Source: Phoma sp. XZ068 (taxonomy: Eukaryota > Ascomycota > Dothideomycetes > Pleosporales > Didymellaceae). From it: a stretch of 64,000 bases of DNA. Location of the stretch: positions 124,001-188,000 of the forward strand of contig RBKR01000017.1 of NCBI GenBank assembly GCA_004835665.1, written 5' to 3'. Made by a program: the position numbers and the translations under genes. Every line of letters begins with the position of its first letter. Positions within the stretch are counted from its first letter, which is position 1. This document shows positions 22,644 to 33,267 of the stretch, in pieces. The notes under the pieces are model-generated. The model did no database searches and had not been told where the DNA came from. It saw only the letters and a program-made list of their open reading frames with translations.

Positions 22644-23630
22644 CTAGCCTGACGTACACTTATCAGATCCGATGAAGACAACCTGCACGGCAGCAAAGCT
22701 GCCGCAAACTCAAGTCAGCGATGTCTATATACACTTGATAGTAGCACTTACGCAGCTGTGATCGCAAAGACTTCTGCACGCTTCGCATTCACAAGGCCCA
22801 TCAGACATATAGACACGATAACGTTGAAAGCTGCGATGACGCCCAGTTGAGCAGGCACCGACTCAACGCAATATAAGATTGCAATTGATGCCACCAAGAG
22901 CAAGGACGCCAGTATACTAGTAAACCAATGGGTGATGCGGTAAATTGTCGTGTCCTCGTATCCGACCATTCCATGCACTGGTGATGGCTTCATTCGTCGT
23001 GCGCAACCCCAACTAAACAATCTGATGATTGCATTTTCGTTTACCCATTTCGAGAATGGATCTTCTTTCACCCGAGGGTGCAAAGTAACAAGATCGCATT
23101 TTCGATTACTCCGTTCATACGCAGACCCCCATATATCTGCGTCATGCCCTTCCAGGACCATACTCCCCATCGCTGGCGATGACAGATGGTCTTGTAAATG
23201 ATAAAGGTCCCACTTTTCAGGATCTGGGTAATTCAGGATGGCAGACTGTTGCATCAAAGCATGATCTACACAAGCTCAGCAAGGCTTTAAGTATGACCTG
23301 ATTATCTCACTAACTGTACTCCTTCAAAGTTTCCCTAACTCTCATCACAAGGTCCAGCTGTTTGGTATCGCCGTCGTATTCAGATTCCTTCAGCCAATAC
23401 CATTGTACTGCGTATCTGGATTTGTTGCCAGCCCTGCTGTTGTGATCCAGTCTCTGTTGCTCTCTAAGCGCTCGTTCGAGATCTGCCAATTCTGCTTGAA
23501 GGTACAACAGGTTTTGCGCATTCAGAGCAGTGAATCTGCGGAATATTGCTAGCTCAGGCTGAAGCTCAATACGTGCCGCTAGTTTTGGGTAGCCAGTTAC
23601 TATGTCGCGGAGGACGTCTTTCGCTGTCAT
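22644..23630 (-). CDS. DUF6594 family membrane protein
   Basis: Three exons on the minus strand: 23630-23315, 23265-22752, 22698-22644, giving 294 residues. The N-terminal signature GYPKLAARIELQPELAIFRR and LYLQAELADLERALREQQ is that of the fungal DUF6594 family; the first join gives KEYNHALMQQSAILNY and the last gives ITAAFAAVQVVFIGS, both family-like. Three closely packed C-terminal membrane helices are visible (HWFTSILASLLLVASIAIL, QLGVIAAFNVIVSICLMGL, and the last one). The start is the only in-frame ATG; a further upstream exon on 23,738-23,926 cannot be excluded. The function is unknown; many fungal genomes carry expanded, non-conserved copies. It is convergent with the retropepsin-like gene, 198 bp away. 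Confidence 0.82.
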
Positions 23631-25154
23631 ATCTGCAGTGCCCAAGAAATCCTGTCGATGGAGGGGAATATGAGTCGTGAGTAGATTCAATGCCGGGCAG
23701 GCTGTGGAAGTCACTTGCCAAAAATGAGGCTTAGAGCCTAGTCAAACATACCTGCAGGAGTACACCGGTGTACCTGTAGGTATTGAAGCAGCCGAATGAG
23801 ATGAGAGTATATTCCATCTTGCATGAGGCTGCGACTGGCATTTGGGCTTTCATACTTGGCTCTCTGCCTCGTACATAAAAATTCGAACGTAGGTGACCCC
23901 GATACGTCTATTTCAATTATGTTCAAGACACACTGTGATCAAAATTCAAGTTACAATCTTTACAGTGTAATTGCAACTGAAGTAATCGGATGATTGATTG
24001 TTTCCGACTCCCGTGCTACTGGACTTCGGATGTGCCAGCAGTTGGGTTCGGGCCGGGCTTTGGAGGATCTGAAAGTGGCGTAACTGCGCTGCTGTAATTG
24101 GATCGACCTCTGTAGCACCCAATCGCAGCTTTGCACAGCACACAGTTTTAGGCACGTATGCATCTGGCGGAGCCTGACGTGTTGGTTTCTGCAACTTCTG
24201 CCAATTGCAGCGAGCCACAATGCTTTCCACTTGGTTCTGAAATCCTTTTCACTCACACTTCAAGCATTTTCGGCCAGTCGCAGCACCAACAGACCTTCAA
24301 TTTAGCCGCGCGCTATGGTCTGACAAGGCATCTTTATCAGAGTGGAAATCAACTCCAAAGGGATTTTCTTTTGTTAATGATAAAAGTTTCCATGGTGATG
24401 CTGGGCAACTCGTCTGGACAATTCCTCGCAGGTGCTTTTTCTATTGCAAGCCTCGATGCCTCGATGCTCCAAAAGATTTAAAGTTACGTTATCTCGCAGA
24501 ATGAATACGCACCTATTGTACGAGCATACAGAGCCAACGTTAGGACTCGATGCTGGAGTACTTCGGCACTATATGTATAAGCAACCTGGGTCGCATAGAA
24601 CCTAGGAAGGAACCAACGCGGTTTTTAAAGCTTCAATGTCCAGATATAGCAGCAGGTTTAAGTAAGTACACATTAATGCACGGGAATACTCTGCACTGTT
24701 TTATCCAGTTTCTAGAGTCAGTATAGAGAGCAACCTAGCGACATTTCTACATTCAGACCATCAGCCTGACAGATGGATCGCTAATCTCACAGCCCAAGCG
24801 AATCCGAACGAAAGGGTAGCCTTCCCCATGGTCGTCAAAGATAACGCCTATCACTACCAAACTCGAAACAACCGACAAACGAGAGCTTTTAGAAAGTTTC
24901 CCCGTGTCAAATTGATCCAGGAGGTAGCCAGATTGAGATCTTGTTTTGAGACCCACATCTTCACGTTCACCGCCTTACAAATTTTCCTGTGCAACCTTCA
25001 ACACTTTGAACTGTTTTTCACGCATATTCAACGAGAAACCAATGCAAAAAGGTTACCACGTGTGCTTCGATCAAGTTTACCTGGAATTTGGTCAGTTCTT
25101 TGCTGGAAACTTCCATCGAAACACGTGATACATCCATTTCACCTTCGACCGCCA
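23631..25154. other. intergenic, no gene recognised
   Basis: 1.5 kb with short frames only, none with a recognisable family. It contains the upstream region of the DUF6594 gene and, at its right end, the 5' flank of the tRNA. Confidence 0.4.
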
Positions 25155-25242
25155 GCATCGGTGGTTTAGTGGTAAAATTAGCCGTTGCCATCCTTCACAG
25201 GACAGTTTCGGCTAGCCCCGGGTTCGATTCCCGGCCGATGCA
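25155..25242 (+). tRNA. tRNA-Gly (GCC), with intron
   Basis: The acceptor stem GCATCGG pairs with CCGATGC, with A as discriminator. The T arm is CCGGG-TTCGATT-CCCGG and the D-arm start GGTTTAGTGG matches box A. The anticodon stem AGCCG pairs with CGGCT. Between them are 24 nt rather than 7, which fits loop TTGCCA plus a 17-nt intron after position 37 and a final T, so the anticodon is GCC. Total 88 nt, 71 without intron. TTTT immediately follows as a pol III terminator (25,243-25,246). Confidence 0.93.
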
Positions 25243-25500
25243 TTTTGTTTTGTCGTTGTAGACGTTGGTGTTAGAATTGATGGATCTCACTTTTTGCGGC
25301 GGCGCAGCACATACCGACACCACACCCTCCACTCAAAGTAGACATAATTCCACACTGATCTGCAACCAGCATAGTCGATTTAACCTATATATGGTAAGAG
25401 CATCTCACTCAGGTAGTCGACCTGACAACTGCTGATGATTCAGGCTTTACCATTGTACCCAAACGATCTATCCGTACATTGCCCAATTGTCCATGGAGAC

Positions 25501-26518
25501 ATGACTCAGATTGCGTCGTGCATTGATCCCATCGACGATATTGGCGTCTACGGCAAACAAGAACTGCTCTCCGCTTCATCTTGCCATTTGTGCGAATAAC
25601 GGGGGCGCCGTCAGTGCGTTGTTGGTAGCTGGTGCAGGCTTAAACCTCGAACACAGACATGTAGAAAACCTTTACGAAATAAGACTTGCTGCAAAGAGTA
25701 ATGCAGTGTATCTGGGTCACAAGACACGCTGGCTGCTCTTTTTGATAATGGAGTTGAAGCACCTGCTAAGTATCTTTCCTCGGCGGCTTCTTTAAATTGA
25801 GTAGGCATCCAGATGATTCTTCAGGGATTGCAAAGACGGGACTTTGCGGACAAATCATGGCTAGGTTTCAGGGCCGCACCAGAACCAGCAGCGCGATGCT
25901 GGCATGCTAACACGGTTGACTACCTCACGCAAGTTGAAGGATTTCGAGATGTTGAGGAGCTTGAAGACAGAAGATCGCTCGAACGGGCGCTTAACAGCGC
26001 CCTCAGAGACTTCGACTGTGACGATCGCTATCGATGGCTTCATGTCACCACCGAGCCAGATCTATTTCCTCAAGAAGGACGCCTTTCGAGAATCCTGCAA
26101 CGTCTTCTGGCTCATGCTGGTAAGTTTCGTCCTAGACTTGATCGATGCTTTCTGGTCGTGCTTTAAATGGCCTATCGTCCCGCGGAGTGTGGTTCGCTTC
26201 CTTATGGAGAATGATCCATCCACGGGCGTTACAAATGACAACAGCTATCCTCCTCCGCTGTTCGGTGTTGTTAGAGACACTGATGATGACCCTTCGCTTG
26301 TCGAAGCCGAATGGGCCACGTCTCCATACTCAAAGACTGCAGCGCTTGTGGAGATGTTCATGAGTTTTGGTACTGAATCAGACCTGGAGGCGAGGGATGA
26401 GAAGGACAAGACCGCTATGCAGCTCTCCTTTGTTTGTCATGCTTTCACGTGGAGCCCTGATCTGTCGAACGCGTTAAAAAGAGGCGCGGATACAATGATC
26501 GTCAATGAAGATGGATAG
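25501..26518 (+). pseudogene. decayed ankyrin-repeat gene
   Basis: An ankyrin pattern is spread over shifting frames. One frame from 25,501 reads like the first helix (MTQIASCIDPIDDI). A frame offset by one then gives NKNCSPLHLAICANNGGA and SALLVAGAGLNLEHR, a classic ankyrin unit, and a third gives DTLAALFDNGVEAPAKYLSS around 25,720. Later, after 26,170, a frame with KTAALVEMFMSFGTESDLEARDEKDKTAMQL again fits an ankyrin repeat. The shifts do not coincide with convincing introns, so frameshift decay is the better explanation. Alternative splicing or assembly errors cannot be excluded. Confidence 0.55.
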
Positions 26519-27981
26519 ACCTTTGTCGAGCAGGTACATGCTAGCAAGTGGTGTTTTGGTGAGGATGGACTACTCTATCAGCAACCTGTGCTTGTATCTA
26601 CACATCCTCCTGGCTGGAGAGGAATAGGAAGAGGACGAGGAAGAGTGTTCTCTACTCCATAAGCTCGAGCGCTCTGACACAATGGCTGTTGTTTGGTTAC
26701 ACTTGTATAAATAGGGTCATCTACTTGTCAGGTCATTCTCGAATATGATGACAGAAGTTGGTAGACGACGCATATGCGTGGGCGCGTATTTCGGTGAGAG
26801 TGTTTCTCATAGTTGTGACGCGTCTGTACTTTGCTAAAATATCCAGCAAAGGCAGTGTAAAGTAGCCAGCGCAGTTGGGAGTTAGAACAGAGCTACAAAA
26901 GACTAGTCTGTTACACATTCTAAGCCATTCGGTGGGGTATGATTCACTTGGCTGTTTGGATAAATGTCTGTCCATGTTAGTCTGGAAAGAGCATTTCTCG
27001 AGCACTAGTCGCCGCACTGATCAATTGCACACTACTTCTGCTGGATACTATGATAATACGTGGTTCTTCAGTAATTAGGTTACCTTAGTAGCGACGGCCC
27101 TTGCGATGTAGATGAACTTATGCACCTTTGAGGTGGTGATATTCCTGCACACTGCAATGCTTCGTTTTCCGCTGCGACCTTTTAGGAATGATTGGACCTG
27201 TGTACCCAGGTGTGGCTGAGAATGTTTAATTAAGAACCCGTAAACGGCATATTGCGCGGACATATCACACCCCACGTGTTGTTTTTGCTTTCTAAACGTG
27301 GTATGGTAACTTGTCTTGTTTGCTCATTTTGCGCGCAAACACAGTTTCATCTCCAAAGCGATCCCGGGAGAAGCCGTGTTACTTGTGACGGGATAAGGGA
27401 GGGCTGCGTGGAGTGGACGATCGGGTCCGTAGAATGCAACGATCTCAGTAAACATTGGATAATTATGACACAGCCACCAATATCGGTCAGACGTGTTGCG
27501 GTGGCTGAGTCGTCGCACAGATGTGGACGAAGCAATTCAGGGGCCCAGGGACAAGCATTTTGCCAAGGCGCCTTATTTCTTCGGCCCGCGGGGTGGAGCT
27601 AGCGGGTCTGGAATCTCAGGAAATCGCACCAACTGCTGCAACACGAGCTTCATCCCTCGCTCATGCGCAGCTGTGCAGCGCCTCGAAGTGGCTGGAGCAC
27701 ACCATCGCATAATCAGTGGACGGCGATTTGGAAGAGCATGGACTGGCCACGGACCTCTCAGAGCTGAGAATGCAAGAATGGTATGGTCGGGCTGATTGCG
27801 TTCCCGGAGCTCACGGAGTGGCATATGCATGTGGATCTGTCATAGGTAGGTAGACGATAAATAGCGCAGGGAGCGCTCCACTGGGTAATTGACGATCTCA
27901 TCCCGAGGTTCCTCTATTAATTGCCACTTCTGTCACCTCCTCTTGTCACATACTCAACATACACATCCATACACAATCACA
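26519..27981. other. intergenic, no gene recognised
   Basis: 1.46 kb with short frames only. The last 130 bp hold a GATAAATAG word (27,856-27,864) as a weak TATA-like box for the WW-domain gene. Confidence 0.4.
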
Positions 27982-28828
27982 ATGGGATTCCTCGACAGCA
28001 TTGTCAGCAACCTCACAGGCCAGAGCCAGCATGGCGGACAACAGCAGCAGGGCCAACATCACGGCCCCCCGCCAGTCTCCCCGCCTTGGTACGCTGAGTG
28101 GGATTCACGCGACAATAGGTGGCTTTTCGTAAACCAACAGACCGGCGAACGCACATTCAACTACCCCGGTCCCGGTAACCAAGGCCAAGGAGGCTACGGG
28201 CAGCAAGGTGGCTACGGACAGCAGGGTGGTTATGGACAACAAGGCTACGGCCAACCGCAAGGCTATGGCCAGCAGGGAGGCTATGGCGGCGGCTACCCTC
28301 CACAGCAACAGCAACAGCCTCAGAAGAAGGAAGGCAGCAATGCTTGGAAGTATGCAGCTGGAGGAGCCGCTGGTCTTGTCGGCGGTGCATTGCTGATGCA
28401 CGAGGGCGAGAACATCAGTATGCCATACATGAAAATTCCGATACTACGAATGAGCTAACAACCCCGCAGAGCAAGATTGGGACGAGGACAAGTACCGTAT
28501 GGAGCAGCGAATGGACAACTTTGGCAACAGCGTCGATAACTTCCCCGAGAACGCCGCGAACTGGACAGGCCAACAAGTCGGCAACGTAGAGAACTTTGGC
28601 GATCGCGTCGAAAACCGCTGGGATAATGCTGTCGATGACGTGGAAGACTTCCCCGAGAATGCAGCCAGGTGGACTGGCGAGAAGGTCCAGGAGGTAGAGG
28701 ATATTCCACAGAACATTGAGAACAAGTGGGACAATGGTGTGAATGATATCGAGCAGTTCGGGGATCGCATGGATAACGCTTACGACGAGGGAAGGGACGA
28801 GCAGAGGTACGATGATGATGACTACTAG
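27982..28828 (+). CDS. WW-domain protein with Gly/Tyr/Gln-rich region and 18-residue repeats
   Basis: Two exons, 27982-28417 and 28470-28828, giving 264 residues. The start MGFLDS matches an N-myristoylation consensus (Gly2, Ser6). A WW domain lies at about 34-64 (WYAEWDSRDNRWLFVNQQTG; Trp36, Trp40, Trp47, final Pro63). Residues 65-115 are a Gly/Tyr/Gln-rich low-complexity region (repeated QQGGYG), and residues about 122-140 are an Ala/Gly-rich hydrophobic segment of glycine-zipper type. Residues 170-241 are four tandem 18-residue units starting FPEN, FGDR, FPEN and IPQN, each with one Trp and ending V/I-E. WW domains bind proline-rich peptides. The whole architecture is unfamiliar to me and the role is unknown. 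Confidence 0.85.
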
Positions 28829-29398
28829 TGATTTATGAGAAAATTGTAATTCCAGCCGGCGACTGCATTAGCATGTTGAGCAAACCCATACTTTTCTTCT
28901 CCGTCTGCATGTCTGCGTCGACGCTAATAATCATGCCTACATCTGTCAAACCTGCAACACAGAGCGGCCCTTTACTGAACCTTCTACACGTTTGGCCTTC
29001 TCAGTCATCTCTAAACGCAACACTTCATTTTTTACTATTTCCAGTACTGATTGCCTTTATCTCTTGCACAAGATAATTTTTTGAGGTCCAGGTCTGCTCA
29101 CGTGTCTGTACCTTCATCTGCACTCTTGCACGCGTACACAACGCACTATTTGCAACTCCATCTTCACCTCAGGCCGTCGCCAGGCGAGTGCCTACCATAT
29201 TCTTAGAGAATGTTGGACTGTAACCATATCCTCGCAGTTATTAGCCTGTTTAGATACCACTCCTCGACCTTGCCTCGTGCGTGTGACGATATCGATTCCC
29301 TTAGCCACACGAGTGGCCCCAAACAGATAATGGAAGTTAGCCTGCATACGATACTTCAATGTGAGACAATTGTCCTCCGATTTGGCTTCTCTCGCCTC
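28829..29398. other. intergenic, no gene recognised
   Basis: 3' side of the WW-domain gene; T/C-rich with no supported gene. Confidence 0.4.
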
Positions 29399-29692
29399 CT
29401 ATTCCTCTTCCATTTTTTTCTTTTCCTTCATCGCTGCCATTTTCTGTTGCTGCAATCTCCACGCTTCTCGACTTTTATACCAGTTCTTAAGATACAAGTG
29501 GATATGTTTGCAAGCGTAGAACAAGAACATTATTGCAGGCTCAGCTTTGAGCTTGATATGTACCTGTTGTACATAAGATATTTTGAATGGCAAGATAGAC
29601 GCCACGACTGTGTAAACAGTACTGAGCAATGAAAATAGTCCCAAGACCGGTGCACTGAGACCAGCTGTAGCGTTACGCGATTCAATGATCAT
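29399..29692 (-). CDS. hypothetical short membrane protein
   Basis: Single open frame of 97 residues starting at a real ATG. It has a hydrophobic stretch (about residues 12-34, LSAPVLGLFSLLSTVYTVVA), a second weaker one (about 53-68), and a basic, charged C-terminal helix ending KEKKKMEEE. The order N-terminus, membrane span and charged tail looks protein-like, but no family is recognised, and the frame could be a chance ORF. Splicing to further exons is possible. Confidence 0.3.
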   Translation of the reverse strand: MIIESRNATAGLSAPVLGLFSLLSTVYTVVASILPFKISYVQQVHIKLKAEPAIMFLFYACKHIHLYLKNWYKSREAWRLQQQKMAAMKEKKKMEEE

Positions 29693-30357
29693 ACTTGAGT
29701 TTGGAAAGTTGCAGGCTAAAGTCGAGCTACTTCAGTACATGCCGTGCTTATCAGCTCGTGGAGGTCACCAGGGAGGACATTTACGTGTATTGTGAAATGA
29801 TTGCAATCACTTAAAAAAAATCCCATTCAGGCTCAATGTTCACATAAGCCGACGAGATATATCGTCGAATTTGTGTGTAACCTGTCGCAATATCTCGGAG
29901 GTAATTAAGCTTAGACTTCGTGTACAGACATTCATCATCTGGTGTCGTGATTGCGTCGTGGTGCACAGGTCATGAACCACTACTTTAGTGCAACCTTTGT
30001 ATGACGCGCATTTCGGTCCGGCTTTGGATGACGTCCAGCCCTCATTATGCCCACAAACCTTCCTCGACCTCACTTTCACTTCAGTCACGATGTTCTCGAC
30101 GAGTACGAAGTAGCCCTTGAGCCCAGGACGACAGCGCCAAGCCGGGAAATTTTGACCCCTCGTTGTCTGCGTGCGGCCTCGGTACAACCCGACAACTCCC
30201 AATCTTGTGTAACCACCCACAAGCAACCCAACTGCCGCCCTCTCGTCTGACCTGTGGGAGTGATTCAAGACTGTCCTCTCGTTTCCAAGCCATTTCGACG
30301 TCCTTGTTAAGAGCATGCAACTTGCGTATATTTACCGACATCACTATAGAAACAGAG
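29693..30357. other. intergenic, no gene recognised
   Basis: Promoter side of the Smr-domain gene on the right. The long upstream frame preceding that gene's ATG has no coding character. Confidence 0.4.
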
Positions 30358-32031
30358 ATGGATGAACACCTACGCATTCTTGAGGTATGTACGCGTGGCT
30401 CAGGTCGCACAGCTCCGCTAATGAGCCTGCAGCAAGAATACTGCCCACCAATAGACCCCGCGCTGGTTGCTGCCTTCTACAGCGACTTTGCAGATGCGCC
30501 AAACGCGTTAGAGCTAGCTAGGGAGCTGCTCGACCCAATCAAAGCCTCTGCGATCGCAGAACAGCTTACCGACTTTGATGCCTCTGGTAGCAGTGGAGGC
30601 CCCGTGCACAATAGCCCCGGGCGGCACGGCTCAGATATCGACTCCAATGCAGATACCTGGGCTACGCGAACGACCTTGACCGACGCGACACACCTCTCGA
30701 ACGATCTGTCGGCGCTCAGTGTGGGTGAACGGTCCGCGGAGGGCTCCGAGGAGTCGTGGGATCGCGGCTTCTACAAGGACACCGAGGACTTCGACACGAA
30801 GACCAAAGAGCAGTTGCTGGCAGATACATTTCCAAACCTGCGCCCAGAGCTTGTCGCGTACACGCTGAAGAAGTGCAACGACGACTTCAGCAAGGCCACG
30901 GATGAGCTGCTGAACCACGTCTACTTTGAGGATGCGAGGACAAGCCCTACAGAGGAGGCAGCACCAGTTGCTAAGGGTATAGACGCGTTCTTTGAGGGTC
31001 ACCATGTTCCGCAGAAGAGTAAAAGGAGCAGGGGCAAGAGGAAGCAGAAAGTTTCACTGTACGACATGAGTCCGGCCGATTCTTCGGGAACAGAGCTCTC
31101 CGGCACCGTCACACCCAATCGATGGCAGAACAGTAGCCGTGACGTGCAGTTCATTACTGCGCGCACGAAGCTTCCCGCAAAGCTTGTCTCCTCCCAGTAC
31201 CACGAGAGGAGCGCATCACTGTCTGCAACAATCTTGACGTTTGTAAACAAGGACATGAAGGCTCATGAGAACGAGGAGCCTGACGCCGGCTTTGTGGTGG
31301 ATGCAATGACCCTGAACGAGGACTTTCCGTCGATTGGCCTCGATCAAGCTCTCGCGCTCGTACGCTTAGCAGACGGCTCGCCAGACAAGGCACGCGATAT
31401 GGCAAAGGCTCTCACCGAGCAGCCAGCAAGCGAGACCGGAGGCAAGGGCGGCATCAGACTTGACCTTAGGTACACGCCTGTTAATCTGGATGACGATGAG
31501 CCTGGAGCGAGCAAGCTTCCGGACCTGCCTTCATCCATCCGCCCACATACCGCTGCGTCTATAGCGCTGCGACGCAGTGAAGCATATCAAAAGGCGGCGG
31601 AGGCTCATCGTAAAGGCAGATCTGGCAACGGGCATATGAAGGCAGTTGCAGGCTACTACGCACAGGAGGCTAGGGATCTTGGTCTCCATCACAAGTTGAT
31701 GAGTCAAGCTGATGCAGACGCCTTTGTCGCACATCAATCATCATCGACGATCTTGGACCTCCATGGCGTTACCGTGGCAGATGCGACAAGAATCGCCAGA
31801 CATAGAACGCAGATCTGGTGGGACTCGCTTGGCGAGCAGCGCATAGCAGAGTACGGGGGTGCACGTGGAGGCGTGGGCAGCTACAGGATTGTGGTTGGCT
31901 TGGGTAGGCATAGCGTAGATGGAAGGGGCAGACTTGGACCCGCAGTTGTAAAGGCGCTTGTCAGGGAAGGCTGGAAGGTGGAAGTCGGATCTGGCGAGTT
32001 GCTCGTCACCGGCATAAACAGGAGGAGATAG
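30358..32031 (+). CDS. CUE-like/DUF1771/Smr-domain protein
   Basis: Two exons, 30358-30384 and 30433-32031, giving 541 residues. The short first exon encodes MDEHLRILE; the 48-nt intron (GTATGT...CTGCAG) is in frame and stop-free. A CUE-like segment (LLADTFPNLRPELVAYTLKK, then FSKATDELLN) suggests ubiquitin binding. DUF1771 lies at about 390-437 (SEAYQKAAEAHRKG), directly before the C-terminal Smr domain (448-541) with LDLHG at 450-454 and GLGRHS plus GRGRLGPAV further on. Smr domains of this type bind or cut RNA/DNA; related eukaryotic proteins act in mRNA surveillance at stalled ribosomes. That role is inferred by family only. Confidence 0.9.
   Translation: MDEHLRILEVCTRGSGRTAPLMSLQQEYCPPIDPALVAAFYSDFADAPNALELARELLDPIKASAIAEQLTDFDASGSSGGPVHNSPGRHGSDIDSNADTWATRTTLTDATHLSNDLSALSVGERSAEGSEESWDRGFYKDTEDFDTKTKEQLLADTFPNLRPELVAYTLKKCNDDFSKATDELLNHVYFEDARTSPTEEAAPVAKGIDAFFEGHHVPQKSKRSRGKRKQKVSLYDMSPADSSGTELSGTVTPNRWQNSSRDVQFITARTKLPAKLVSSQYHERSASLSATILTFVNKDMKAHENEEPDAGFVVDAMTLNEDFPSIGLDQALALVRLADGSPDKARDMAKALTEQPASETGGKGGIRLDLRYTPVNLDDDEPGASKLPDLPSSIRPHTAASIALRRSEAYQKAAEAHRKGRSGNGHMKAVAGYYAQEARDLGLHHKLMSQADADAFVAHQSSSTILDLHGVTVADATRIARHRTQIWWDSLGEQRIAEYGGARGGVGSYRIVVGLGRHSVDGRGRLGPAVVKALVREGWKVEVGSGELLVTGINRRR
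30385..30432 (+). other. in-frame, stop-free 48-nt intron
   Basis: GTATGT...CTGCAG. Reading through would add 16 residues near the N-terminus without a frameshift. The branch-like CGCTAATG fits a real intron. Confidence 0.7.
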
Positions 32032-33267
32032 ATGGATACGGTCTCATATTGTGCATATTGTTGTCAGTGCGAGATACCCGGATCGCGATAGATAGATGAC
32101 TGCGTGCAGAGCTTCGCAAAGCAATTCATGAGTAACGGCCGCAAAATTACAACCCCGTGCAGACCGTATTGCAGCCTTGTTCCCCAGACATCAACTGTGG
32201 CTCTGCCTGAGGATCACTCCAGCTTGTTTCAGGCTCCTTGAACTAGCGTCGCCACTAGCAACTAACCTTGTTCCAACCCACACCTCCCCCCGCCGTTGCA
32301 TCAATCCATCTCGGCCTGGCCATGCCCAAAACACCTGACAGCACGTCAAAAGAGGGTTCTCACACACGACGTAGCAGTTCTGGCCTTGCCGAAGGATTTG
32401 TGGGGTTTCGAAACCCAAAACGCGCGTTTTCAGCCCGGAGGACCAGGGCGCCGCGCTGTCGTTTCATGGGCGTCGCAACACAAGATGCTTCACCAGGGTC
32501 GTAGAATCGTGATGTTGGGAAGTTGAATTTGGAGAGATTGACATTGGATGACGAGATGTGGCTGAGGAAGAGATGGAATATTTGCTTGCCAATCGCACAG
32601 CATACCTGGATTGGTGATGATTTGACGAGAGGTCAGGGTGAGAGTACACCCGTCGCCGAATCGACTCAGGCTCGATATGCAACTTGCTCTTCATTGCGGC
32701 CATACGGGAAGAGTACCCGCGCCGCATGAATACATCAACACCATGGCCTTGAGAACGGGCAACGATCACGTTGGTACCTCGCAACGTCATTCCCCGCGGG
32801 CCCCGGGCTCGCCTGTACTGAGCCACAGTGACAAGCATTCGCTTCTCAAGAAAAGTGGAGTCCACCGTTTGAGGATCTTCAGCAGCACCGTTACAGACTA
32901 GACAATCCGCAACCTGCTCCGCACCAGCATAATGCCCCAGGGTACCTGGATCTGCATGCCTTCCAGCACGCATTGCTACAGCCTTGCGATTGGGTTGCTG
33001 CTCATTGACTGATGTTCGAGAATGCGTCAACAAGCTGAGACCGGGCAGCCGTTCCGTATCGGTCCTACATCATGGAGGTTGATATATATGGCCGGCGGCA
33101 TCCCAAGTATGTTTTCTCTCCAGCTCGATACTCCATCAGTCCTTGTCCAAAGATCATTCCTTTGGTCCTTTCTCTTTACTGTACTATTGCTGCTAGACGG
33201 CCTTCTATTCTTTCAATCCTTTTACATTACTGCAGCGCAGTTATCTTAAACTTTACAATCTCTCAAC
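32032..33267. other. intergenic, no gene recognised
   Basis: 1.2 kb. The longest frame (minus strand, 32,464-33,033) lacks an early ATG and any known motif. A C/T-rich leader precedes the repeat-protein gene. Confidence 0.4.

Noticed and set aside
32464..33033. 189-residue minus-strand frame
   Set aside because: Begins without ATG, no motif, lies in intergenic DNA.
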